Source: Engraulis encrasicolus | Taxonomy: Eukaryota; Chordata; Actinopteri; Clupeiformes; Engraulidae | Assembly: GCF_034702125.1 (NCBI RefSeq) | Contig: NC_085857.1 | Location: forward strand, 49,919,015 to 49,983,014 | Length of the DNA: 64,000 nt | Reading direction: 5' to 3' | In this document: positions 48,442-61,190 of the stretch, in pieces | Position numbering within the stretch: the stretch's first letter is position 1 | Layout of the letters: every line of letters starts with the position of its first letter | Translations under genes and position numbers: made by a program | The notes under the pieces: generated by a model | What the model was told of the DNA's origin: nothing | The model's input: only the letters and a program-made list of their open reading frames with translations | The model's database searches: none

Positions 48442-49210
48442 AAATTTACCAAACGTATGTTTACCAATTTACCAATGTATGTTTTCACTGTCATACAAAA
48501 ATCTTGTAGAATTCATTAAAAAAACCTGTAAAACGTGTGTATTATTTTGATATATCTCTTTCATCTGGGAATGGACAGTTGGTTTCAGTGTACATGATGG
48601 GCAAATATGTTTCAATTAATATTGATTGTTTAATATTTAAGAGAGAGACTGGGTTTATTTGATTTGACAAAGATAGAGCCAGCACTTGGCACCAGTAGAC
48701 AAAGAGGTTGCCTGCGCCGTCCATTGTTATGGGGGAGACAGTAATACCCAAAAGTCCCACAGAATTAGAATGTCAAGCAAAATATAGTAGGCCTATGTAT
48801 ATTTACGGTAAACACTACATCAGCTCTGCTCAATCAGAAGTATGTTTAAAGATGCCATTTGCCACAAAAAAGCAAAAGGGAGTGCTCAGTTAGGGCACCA
48901 ATTTCACTAGAACTGACTGATGTAATGTGTGGGTCCTTTATCTTTCTCTCTCGCTGTTTCTGTATGCATTTTGTATGTAGTCTCTGTATGTAATGGGCAT
49001 GGGGGATGATGTTTAATTCTATATGACAATATTGGGGATTCCTATTTCCTTTTTCTATGTATTTAATTTTAAATAATATACCTAATGAATTTCTTTCAAA
49101 GTCATGGTTTGTGGTCTGATTTCATTCTTTGGCAAAAACATCTCTATGACTTCTCCAGGATCTTGCCTTTATCGTTTGATACCAGTAACCTCTGACAAAA
49201 ACATGAATTG
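48442..49210. other. No gene recognised
   Basis: Possible 3' untranslated DNA for both the plus-strand GIMAP and the minus-strand exon at 49211-49308. An ATTAAA on the minus strand near 49070 could be a polyadenylation signal for the latter. Confidence 0.35.
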
Positions 49211-49308
49211 TCAGAAATCTTTCCTGGAGTAGACATAGCCACAGACGGATCCTTCTGGATTTTCATTGGTGGACACAACATGCATGGGGACCGTGGGCTC
49301 TGTTGCCT
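49211..49308 (-). CDS. Candidate terminal coding exon, unrecognised gene
   Basis: On the minus strand an acceptor (TTTTTTGCAG) leads into 31 codons in phase 1 and a TGA at 49213-49211. The residues begin ATEPTVPMHVVSTNENPE and end YVYSRKDF. Phase-1 joins and a short acidic, tyrosine-bearing tail are common in receptor cytoplasmic ends, but I recognise no family and found no upstream exon between here and 55 kb. It may be a relic. Confidence 0.3.
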
Positions 49309-49730
49309 CTGCAAAAAAGTTTACTGTATATCGATTGCATTCTCATAAGGATTCTTGAGAGATGGGACAAAACGTTATTGAAAACCTGATTTTGAAAATG
49401 CAGAATATGTTGTCAATGGTTATATATTCATATAGATAAAGATGTGTAGTTTTCAGACATGAACAAATACAGGCTCCAGGTAAAAAGGCATTTTTAACAA
49501 TTTACCTTCACACCTAGATTTTCATCAACTCCGTCAGACACAAGAAAAGTACATAATTAAATTATTATAATAGTTCAACAGGAATCTTAGCTCTAATTTG
49601 TATTGTAATGATGCTTAGTTACCTTGGTGTATGTAAATAATGTAAATAATATGTAATATATATATTTACATTTTAATTTAAGACTGCTATTAACACAGAG
49701 AGTTCGAAAAATTGCCATTTTCAGACTTAA

Positions 49731-50141
49731 AGGGACAGTTTGGTCAATTTCAACATGCAGTTGTATTGCTCACGCTACCCTTGACTTGTCAGTACCTGGT
49801 GATGCCACATTTTTCGGCTCAGCCCTTTCCGAGATATGAGCAATTCTAATGGGGGCAGCGTTTGTTTACATTTTTAAAAAATGAAACATAGGCCAACTCC
49901 AAATATTTTCCCAAAAGGTACCGCTGTTTGCTAGTTGTCTGCTGATGTTGTATAACTTTTTGGATGTTTTTGGGAATAAATAAACATATTTTTTTGAAAT
50001 GTAGAAAAAACGCTGCCCCCATTACAGTGACCAGGATCTCGGAAATGGCTGAAGAAGAAGAAAAAAAAAATCTCTGGCACTGACAAGTCCAGGGTAGTGT
50101 GAGCATTACAACTGCATGTTGAAATTGACCAAACTGTCCCT
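49731..50141. mobile_element. TTAA-flanked MITE, 411 bp
   Basis: Inverted ends AGGGACAGTTTGGTCAATTT on both sides match over about 35 bp. TTAA flanks lie at 49727-49730 and 50142-50145. It has the same target class as the MITE at 17633-18275 but different ends. Confidence 0.92.
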
Positions 50142-50145
50142 TTAA

Positions 50146-51580
50146 TCTGTTATTTTGCAGCCATGAGGAAAACACCTAGTGGTTAAAATACATGGTGGTA
50201 TATATGTAATGACCCTTTATTGCCTAAACAAAAAAAATGATAAAAGAATGAGCTTTTCCCCCAAAATATTACAAAAAAACATCTGAAAGTGCTGAGGAAA
50301 ATCTTACGGAGTTGACAGAAAAAGTGGTCTGATTTTTGGAGCCTATTTAGTGCAAAATGTTTTTTCACAGTTTATTTTGTAGTTTTGTTATATTCTTAAG
50401 CTTCTCTTTTTAAAAAGTGTATTTGTTTTGAATTAAACTTTAGTTTTAACTTTTTTGTCCATATTTCGAAAAAATATGTAGTTTAGGCATACGCATATTA
50501 ATATACATATAATATCCTAAAATAACTTTTCCTCCTGTTTCTACGTTTGAAAAGAATATCATATTAGCATATTGAGCAGTTTTTGGTGAATTTGTCAACT
50601 CCATAAGATTTTGCATGTCAACTCCATAAGAAAATCTTATGGAGTTGACTCTTATGGAGTTGACAAAACAACCTACTTTTCATAATAACACATGATTTTC
50701 TAACAGAAATAATCTGGTACATCAGCAGTCGCTTAAGGACTTGCCAATAAAGTTATTCTAAGCTTTTATTATACAAAATACTGAAATAACCCTTATTTTT
50801 ATGCATTATGGTGTTGACACATTATGGTTGTGACATAGGTGGTCTTCCTAAAGATGCATTGATAAAATCAAATATTAAATATGACCTTAACAGAACAGTG
50901 TCTCATGGCATGTATACTAAACAGGAAGTAGTACCAGGCTGCTTCGAGTGTGAGCTGACCACAATAATGGTGGATTTTTTTGTATTTAAAAAAAATCTTA
51001 CGGTGTTTAAAAAGTTGATAAAAAGGTTTATAAAACATTGTACATACATGTAGTTTGATTAATTATCCAAAATACTTGATGACAGTAGCTATGATGTTTG
51101 TTATATTTCATTTTAACCAATTATTATGGTATTGTCAAATTCTAAATCTTGCTTTCGGACATGGGGTTTTGAAGGTACTGATGACACACTGCAACGTGTA
51201 AAATAAAAAAAATTAAACTATATGAATATGAAATCACATTTTAGTGTACAAAACTTCTTCTTCTATCATTCCAGCTCATTTTGTTGCATTTTTCAATTAC
51301 ATTTTAAGCAAAAACATGAGTTTTATCTGCCGGACATGTTTTGTCCCATCTCTCAAGAATCCCTGACCCTATATTTCCCTATATATATATATATATCCCT
51401 ATATTTTTCACGTTTTTTACATTTAGGTATTTATACATGTTTTTTTTTTTTCACTTTTCCCATAACTTTGTGTTTAAGTCCTTGGACAAAAAGGTTAAGT
51501 ATAGGCAAAAAAGCCTCAATATTTGAACTCAAACCCTTATCCTTTGTCTGTCAGACTCTTTGTCTCTCCCTCTCCCTCCC

Positions 51581-51677
<97 letters not shown>

Positions 51678-52270
51678 CCAGCAAATTAAAGGATACAACA
51701 GCATTGACCCCATTACACCACCACATCTTCACTTCCTTTACACCTAGATGCTGTCATGCCATAATATGCATGATGTATTTTTTTTTACCATATTGTTATG
51801 ATAACAATCGTCCAAAAGTGCAAATGCAGTTTGTGTGTGCTTCCCAGACAGATAGTATTGTATTTCCTGTAACTCCAAAATAGTTATTTTTCCTGACCTT
51901 TACTTTCAGGCATCACCACCCCCAACACCACATCTCTCTCTCTCTCAGATGCAAAAACCCCTAAGTGCCTTTTCAGAAAATAACTTTAATTCATTTTTAT
52001 TTCCTACAAAGCTATCAAAATTTCATATATTTTTATTTTATTTATGTAATATAACTATTTATATGTATTATTAAGTACATGAATGTAAACCAAACCAACA
52101 ACAGGGTCCTCTACAAATATAGAAGTGCAGGTCTTCAGAAATGGAGTTCGGGGGTTTTGCATCTGAACTCTTCTTTTCGAAATGGGTATTTTGTGTCCTA
52201 GTATTTCGTTTTTATGTTGTTAATTTGTACACCGTTAATTAATGTGATACATACTTTTTGTTTTAACACA
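50146..52270. other. AT-rich, no gene; palindrome cluster and TC microsatellite
   Basis: GTCAACTCCATAAGA at 50617-50631 and TCTTATGGAGTTGAC at 50635-50649 form a perfect 15-bp hairpin with loop AAA. Further copies of the same word lie at 50594 and 50650. A TC microsatellite occupies 51584-51672. Small frames have no domain. Confidence 0.6.
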
Positions 52271-53713
52271 CACTGTAAAAAATAGCTGTTAATTTAGGGC
52301 AATTCTGCAACAGCATTCTACTGTTTTTCGAAAAAACAGACAACTACTGTGAAAATATTACTTTGCGTCAAGTATTGAGCATAAACAGTAAGCACTGTAC
52401 AATAGCAGCATTGGCCGTTGTGGAAACAACCAAGTTATTTTAGGCAGCACCATTGAAACCCATTCATCCTCCACCTGTCCGTGATCGCCATCAAGCTGCA
52501 ATAGCCTACCACCTGAAGAACTTAAGTCATTCTCACTGGTTAAAGATTCTCTGATACTATCAAGCATTAAACAATTTCTAAGGAAACTACAATACTTAAA
52601 AAGTGTTTTATGCAGCACAGTATGAGTAGACCATGGATTTTGATAGTGATGAAAGTGTTCATGGCTGAAACATTTTAAGAACTTGAACACTCTTGCAACA
52701 AGCAGCCCCATCTAAACCAATCTGCTAATCATTGCCTGGCCTCACCTGAGTACTAAGGGCTGTTATGCCATTATTCAATTACGGCCTTCACCTGCCAAAG
52801 GCCTGATGACTCTGGTCACATGGTACTCTTGCACCTGTATATAAATCTGGACTATCAACACTTCAGTTGCTTGCCTGCCTGCTGGCTGGCCTGCATGGCA
52901 CAGCATAGCACTTGCTTGCCTACATGCTTGCATACTTTCCTCTTTGTGAAAGCTTGTGTTGTGGCACTTGCTGTATGTGGCATCATTTGTGGCATTGTTG
53001 CATATAATGTGCCTCCTGCAAATTAGGCATTGCTTTTGAGAGCTACCTTGTAGTGCTGCTTGTTTGCTGTGCTACTTTGTGAAAATTACGTTTTTACAGA
53101 CTGACCAATGCTATTTTCATCATTGGCTCATCAAGAGCTGATATATTAAAAAGCCCCCCCTCACACACTCCATTGTAACATAGCACTGCGTAGTCCTACA
53201 CTGAAATTGTATTCATGCCCCACACATTCAAAGGACCACCCCAAACCAGCATCTCAATAAAGCATAGTGTCGGCATGGTATCATGCTCAAGTCACTTCAG
53301 TCATGGTGACCGATGGGACGGTGGGGCGGTAACATGGCCAGGGTATGGAGAATGATGGGTGGGAGGGAAGTTGCCATGGCCATATTCATGAATGCAACTA
53401 TGACCCAGTAATTGCCTGCTATCTCACAGTACATCTTCAACTTTTTAACTGTAGTGTACAGTTATTTTACCTATACTACTGTATAAATATTGTAGAGCAC
53501 TTTTAGTTTAACAATACTAATACTGTGAACGTTCTGTAGAGTACTGTTATTTTAACAGTTCAATTGCTGCTGAAAAATAGTTATATACTGTGGTACATTA
53601 AACAGTACTGAGCTGTATTTGATGTTTGGTGTGAAATAACAGTAGAATTACAGGTAAATATAATTGGCAGTACAGTAACTGCCGTTATTTTGCAGTGGAA
53701 ATCTCTTACAGTG
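52271..53713. mobile_element. Diverged non-autonomous CACTA-like element
   Basis: It starts CACTGTAAAAAATAGCTG and ends ATCTCTTACAGTG. The middle (CACCTGAGTACTAAGGGCTG, then GGTCACATGGTACTC) is recognisably related to 39490-39590 in the split element. About 1.44 kb and non-coding. The target duplication is not clear (CA against TA). Confidence 0.7.
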
Positions 53714-55021
<1,308 letters not shown>

Positions 55022-55040
55022 GAGGCACTGCTCTCCACGA

Positions 55041-57422
55041 GTGGAGTTCATGATCATCAAGTGCCGGCCCTTCTATTTACCCAAAGAAATATCCGCTATC
55101 CTATTAGTCGCCGTCTACCTCGCACCCAGCAACAACAATAGCGTCAAAAGTGAGGCACTGAACGAGCTGCATCGGGGCATCAGTGAACAACAAGATGCAC
55201 ACCCAGATGCCTTCACAGTGGTCCTGGGAGATTTCAACCACGGAAATCTCAAAACAGTACTTCCAAAATTTCATCAACATGTCAACTTCCCAACAAGAAA
55301 ACAAAACACCCTGGACCTCGTTTACACAAATCAGAAGAGAGCATACAAGGCAAAGCCCATCCCCCACATTGGATCATCAGACCACACAACAATTCTGCTA
55401 CTGCCAGCTTACAGACAAAAGGCAAAACTCACCAAACCAGTTCAGAAGGAGGTGAGAAAATGGCCTGAGGGAGCCATCTCACGACTTCAGGACTGCTTTG
55501 AAACCACAGACTGGGACATTTTCAAAGCAGCTGCCACCCACAGCAATCACATTGACATTGAGGAGTACACAGACACCGTGACCTCCTACATCACAAAATG
55601 CATCGATGATGTTACAGAAATAAAACACATCACCACCAGGGCCAACCAGAAGCCATGGTTCACAGGAGACGTTCACCGACTGCTGAGGGCCAGAGACAAA
55701 GCCTTCAGAGCAGGAGACGTAGCTGGCCTTAAGACAGCAAGGGCAAACCTGTCCCAGGGCATCAGGAAAGCAAAAAAGGAATACTCAGACAAAATAACAA
55801 CACACTTCAAAGACAGCAGAGATGCACAGAGCCTGTGGCAGGGCATACAGGCCATCACGGACTATAAGCCTGCACCACGAAGCTGTGACAACAACACCTC
55901 TCTGCTAAACGACCTGAACAGTTTCTTTGCCCGCTTTGAAGCACAAAATGACACTCACCCACAGAAAACTCCCCCTCCCCCCCATGATCAACCCCTTTAC
56001 CTGTCCTCTGCCAGTGTTAAGAGGACACTGGCCACCATCAACCCACGCAAAGCAGCTGGCCCAGACAACATACCAGGCCGAGTGTTGAAGGATTGTGCAG
56101 AAGAGCTGAAGGATGTCTTCACAGACATCTTTAACATCTCTCTGGAGCAAGCAGTCATCCCATCACTTTTCAAAGCTGCTACCATCATACCTGTGCCGAA
56201 GAAATCATCACCATCATGCTTCAATGACTACCGTCCTGTAGCACTGACGCCCATAATCATGAAGTGCTTCGAACGGCTAGTCCTGTCACACATCAAAGCC
56301 ACCCTACCCCCCACCCTAGACCCCTACCAGTTCGCATACCGAGCCAAGCGATCCACGGAGGATGCAATTTGCTCTGCCCTCCATCCAGCCCTCACCCACT
56401 TGGACAATAAAGACTCATATGTGAGAATGCTGTTCATTGACTTCAGTTCAGCATTCAATACCATAATACCACAACAACTCATCAGAAAACTGGACAAACT
56501 AGGTTTCAGCACCTCCCTCTGCAACTGGCTGCTGGACTTCCTGATGCAAAGACCACAAGCAGTACGGGTAGGGAACAACACCTCAAGCACCCTGACCCTG
56601 AGCACGGGGGCTCCGCAAGGTTGTGTTCTCAGCCCCCTGCTGTTCACGCTGCTGACACACGACTGCACAACGACCCACAGCACTAACCATCTAGTGAAGT
56701 TTGCGGATGATACAACACTGGTGGGCCTCATCACCAAGGGCGATGAGACTCACTACAGAGAAGAAGTAGACCTGCTGGCCAGATGGTGCAAAGACAATAA
56801 CCTCCTGCTGAATGTCAACAAGACCAAGGAGATTGTTGTCAACTTCCAAAGGGTCCAAAAACAACTGCCACCACTGACCATCGACGGCGATGCTGTGGAG
56901 AGAGTGAGCAGCACCAAGTTCCTTGGAGTGCACATCAGCGACGACCTCTCTTGGACCACCAACACTACATCACTGGCGAAGAAGGCCCATCAGCGTCTCT
57001 ACTTCCTGCGCAAACTAAAGAAGGCAAGTGCTACACCCTCCATCATGACAACATTCTACAGAGGAACCATAGAGAGCGTCGTGTCCAACTGCATCACAGT
57101 GTGGGGAGGAAGCTGCACGGAGAAAAACAGGAAGACACTCCAGCGTGTTGTGAACACAGCGAAGAAGATCATTGGAGTACCACTCCCCTCCCTGCAGGAC
57201 ATTTACACCACACGCCTCACCCGGAAAGCACTGATGATCATCAAAGACACAAGCCACCCTGCACACAAACTGTTCAGCCTCCTGCCCTCTGGAAAGAGGT
57301 ACAGGCGCCTCCGTTCCCGTACCACCAGGCTGGCGAGCAGCACAATGCACCAAGCGATCAAGATGCTGAACACTCAACCCACTCTCCCTCCACTGTCAGC
57401 CTCTAGCCAGCAAGGCCACTGA
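55041..57422 (+). CDS. LINE endonuclease (C-terminal part) and reverse transcriptase, 793 codons open
   Basis: The open frame shows the end of an apurinic-type endonuclease ([15 protein letters not shown] near residue 67, SSDH near 112), then a linker and the reverse transcriptase. RT landmarks are [11 protein letters not shown] near 396, FIDFSSAFN near 466, [13 protein letters not shown] near 523 and the catalytic FADD near 554. A C-terminal [11 protein letters not shown] and VWGG region follows. There are no internal stops or frameshifts, so the insertion is young. The nominal ATG at 55041 is not a true start because the N-terminus is missing. Placement in the L2/CR1 group rests on the THDC...KFADDTT and NVNKTKE motifs. 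Confidence 0.9.
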   Translation: MEFMIIKCRPFYLPKEISAILLVAVYLAPSNNNSVKSEALNELHRGISEQQDAHPDAFTVVLGDFNHGNLKTVLPKFHQHVNFPTRKQNTLDLVYTNQKRAYKAKPIPHIGSSDHTTILLLPAYRQKAKLTKPVQKEVRKWPEGAISRLQDCFETTDWDIFKAAATHSNHIDIEEYTDTVTSYITKCIDDVTEIKHITTRANQKPWFTGDVHRLLRARDKAFRAGDVAGLKTARANLSQGIRKAKKEYSDKITTHFKDSRDAQSLWQGIQAITDYKPAPRSCDNNTSLLNDLNSFFARFEAQNDTHPQKTPPPPHDQPLYLSSASVKRTLATINPRKAAGPDNIPGRVLKDCAEELKDVFTDIFNISLEQAVIPSLFKAATIIPVPKKSSPSCFNDYRPVALTPIIMKCFERLVLSHIKATLPPTLDPYQFAYRAKRSTEDAICSALHPALTHLDNKDSYVRMLFIDFSSAFNTIIPQQLIRKLDKLGFSTSLCNWLLDFLMQRPQAVRVGNNTSSTLTLSTGAPQGCVLSPLLFTLLTHDCTTTHSTNHLVKFADDTTLVGLITKGDETHYREEVDLLARWCKDNNLLLNVNKTKEIVVNFQRVQKQLPPLTIDGDAVERVSSTKFLGVHISDDLSWTTNTTSLAKKAHQRLYFLRKLKKASATPSIMTTFYRGTIESVVSNCITVWGGSCTEKNRKTLQRVVNTAKKIIGVPLPSLQDIYTTRLTRKALMIIKDTSHPAHKLFSLLPSGKRYRRLRSRTTRLASSTMHQAIKMLNTQPTLPPLSASSQQGH

Positions 57423-57528
57423 CAACCCCCCCTCCCCCCCATCCCCCACCACCATATCTGCGACTGAACATTCCACCTGCACTACTATACTTGTGACTGA
57501 ACTTTCAACCTGCACTAACTCAAAACAT

Positions 57529-57529
<1 letters not shown>

Positions 57530-57614
<85 letters not shown>

Positions 57615-57658
57615 GAGCACACTGCACTTTCTGCACTAAACTCAAACATACACACACT

Positions 57659-57754
<96 letters not shown>

Positions 57755-57817
57755 CACAGACACACGAACACACACACAGACGCACACCGCACCTTCTACC
57801 TGCACTAAACACATACA

Positions 57818-57868
<51 letters not shown>
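57530..57868. repeat. Three (CA)n microsatellites in the LINE 3' region
   Basis: CA arrays at 57530-57613, about 57660-57780 and 57800-57868 are separated by repeats of CTGCACT(A/T) phrases. Several shadow frames (poly-HT, poly-CV) arise here. Confidence 0.95.
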
Positions 57869-57871
<3 letters not shown>

Positions 57872-58445
57872 TGCTGGTGTACTTGACAGACCTTTTTAAT
57901 ATTTATTTTTCTTCAAATGCTACTATTACCATGTCAGAACGCTATAAAGGACTTTTTTAGGAAAAGCACAAAAGCACAACAATACCTCTTTAATGTATGT
58001 CCTCTACAAGTCTTCTGTTGTCCAGTCTTGCACTTTAAATGTCTGTATGAGCACTGTCTATGTCCATACTGTCTTAAGTCCATGTATAAGTACTGTCTAT
58101 GTCTATACTGTCTATGTCCTTACCTAGATTAGTCTATGTCTGTATGGGAAAGCAAGAAATGTAATTTCAAATTCTTTGTATGACCAGTGCATGTAAAGAA
58201 ATTGACAATAAAACCTACTTGACTTGACTTGACTTGACTTGATTTCCCGTAATCGGTGTCATGTCCCAGAGCAGATATAAAAGTCTGTCATTATTGCTAT
58301 TATCTGGTTTAAAGTAAATTTGTGAAACACCTTGGAGTTTTTGAAATTTAAAAAATATCTGCTGTTATTGTTGTTTCTGGTGTAAATTGGTGAAACTTAT
58401 TGGATTGTTTTAAATGGTACATTTCAATGAATAAACCATTGTTCA

Positions 58446-58481
<36 letters not shown>

Positions 58482-58483
<2 letters not shown>

Positions 58484-58990
58484 AGTGTAATAAAGGACAC
58501 ACCTGTACTTTCCAGGAGGTTGTAGGTGTGTCTCCTTCCCACCCCCTCCCTCCCTGCAGGTGTGTAGTAGGCTATTAGGCCGCTTGCATTGGACTTTCTA
58601 CCTTAGTTGCTCTCTTAAAAAAAGATAAATGCTGCCCAGCATTTGCTGATTAGCATTTGTAAGCATTGATCTTGGACCCTCAAATAATTGCTTTATTATA
58701 TCACTGTATGTGTTGCACTGTGCTGTTATATGGTCCTATAGTAGCCTACACCATTGACTCGCAAGTAGGCATGCAAAACAAAAACAAAAATTCTCATAAC
58801 ATTTTAGGTATGTGCCTGTAACACTTAAAATAGTTGAGATGATTATAGCCTCCTCTCTCTCCTAGCATTGTCTGCCTCTACTGTTTCCTGAGAAATGAAA
58901 CTCATGGACTGTCATGGAAAGCGCATGCATACTACCCTGAAACTTCATGCTTTAAAAGTCAGAACACTTGTCACCCTCTGGTTGTAGAGT
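58482..58990. repeat. Segmental duplication, copy C (diverged)
   Basis: AGTGTAATAAAGGACACACC through TGCAGGTGTGTAGTAGGC matches 11843-11930, and later blocks match up to about 12370. It lies about 0.8-1.3 kb upstream of the non-coding exon of GIMAP gene 4, the same relation as copy B to gene 2. A TC array is at 58451-58481. Confidence 0.88.
58885..58894 (+). promoter_or_regulatory. STAT-like site in copy C
   Basis: TTCCTGAGAA followed by ATGAAAC is unchanged relative to copies A and B, although surrounding sequence has diverged. Confidence 0.4.
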
Positions 58991-59021
58991 TTGGAATAAC
59001 AACGGAGAATACTGTATATAC

Positions 59022-59330
59022 CAGTGTTTCTCAACTGGTGGGTCGCGACCCAAAATTGGGTCGCAGAGGGGTCATGGGTGGGTCGCAGAGCCATGGTGTA
59101 AAAAAAAATCATAATTCATTGATTTGCTAAAAAAACAAAAAAAAACATCCAACTTTTCCTGCAACAATTTACAACTTTTATTTTGATAGGCGATTGAACT
59201 TGTGTCATCTGTCGTCATAGATAAAATCAGAATGTTTATGCGCGATAGTAGCGTGCAACCAGTCATTTGAGTATCGCTAAAAAAAATTGGGTCGCAACTG
59301 AATGAGATTGGAAAATGGTGTACTATATCA
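59022..59330. mobile_element. hAT-like fragment with GGGTCGCGACCC end
   Basis: CAGTGTTTCTCAACTGGTGG with GGGTCGCGACCC is a familiar fish hAT end. A second GGGTCGCAAC block is at 59288. No clear right end or target duplication was found. Confidence 0.45.
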
Positions 59331-59383
59331 GCTTTGTTTACTGAGAAATGAAACTCCCAAGAAATGAAACGGGTTGTCAAGCA

Positions 59384-59506
<123 letters not shown>

Positions 59507-59719
59507 AGAGATAGCGGGGGTGTAGAAACAGTAGGGTGGGGCTTTGTTACTTGTTTTTGAATCTTGAAAAGCATCTCCTTGGCAGTCAGTGTGCCAATGA
59601 CAACATTGTGGTGGCACAGGACACATACTGTACTGTAGGCCTATATCTGGCTTTGTTGGAATTGCTGTTTGCCGTCTCTGGACAATCAGAACACATACTA
59701 TAAGCCTATGGGTATTTTT

Positions 59720-59804
59720 GTGTTAATTCCTCTCTTTGTTTACTGGCTCTGAGAAGGACTCAACGGTGATCAACTGCCAGTGTTGAAAAATTCTGAAAAG
59801 AAAG
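59720..59804 (+). other. Probable non-coding first exon of GIMAP gene 4
   Basis: It ends TCTGAAAAGAAAG|GTAAGATAC. It aligns with the exon ending at 14866 around CTCTGA...GGACTCAAC and CAGTGTTG. The 5' boundary is uncertain. Confidence 0.55.
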
Positions 59805-60385
59805 GTAAGATACAATATCACAATATATGTTTTACTAGAGTTAATGCTTTATAGTCAGGTAGTCTCCAGGTATGAAAGTGACTTGAACGTTTGAAGTCAA
59901 AGTGTAAACTGCTTATGTTTAACCTGTTGTATTGTGTAAAAAAGTCAGTAACAAGCGCGTAAATTCCCCTGTTTTCTGCCCGTTTTCAATTAAACGTAGG
60001 CCTAAATGTTAATATATAATTTTTTTACATTTTGTTGTCATGTTGTCTTCATTGTAGTGCTCATTTTGTTTCTACATCGAATATATTAATATTTCTTTTT
60101 GTTTAGCCGCACATAGATTGTGTAGCAAGTGTATTGAAATAAGGAAACTGTGGGATAGCTTACTCACTTCCAACTGAAACCTCTCAATGTCATGTTGAGC
60201 ATAGCACAATGCATACTAACTAGTGTCACACTCCACACTGAGCGTGGGAACACCAGGGAGGTAGTCATCAACACATCTCAGATCAGATCTCGTCTCAGAT
60301 AACTCCAATTCTAGAATATACAAAGTAGTCACATGACATCATAGGAAAGTGGTTATGGAATCAAGCTTATAGTCGTAGTAGCAAT

Positions 60386-61048
<663 letters not shown>

Positions 61049-61190
61049 TTGCCTGTTTTTACAGGGGCGCGTGCCTGGGTATTGCTGTGCCCCGGTATGA
61101 GTTTCGCAAAAAGACCAACAGAGAGAGACATGTACATTTCACATTCAAGTCTATATTATCATTTCAGAGACGCTGGGAAGAATTGACAAA

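Larger units (their letters stand above)
55022..58241 (+). mobile_element. 5'-truncated L2/CR1-group LINE
   Basis: The element begins inside the endonuclease domain and ends in AATAAAACCTA followed by ACTTG repeats (58217-58241), a short-tandem 3' tail typical of L2-like LINEs rather than poly(A). The 3' untranslated part is expanded by three CA microsatellites. It lacks the 5' part of the polyprotein, so it cannot be autonomous. Confidence 0.88.
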
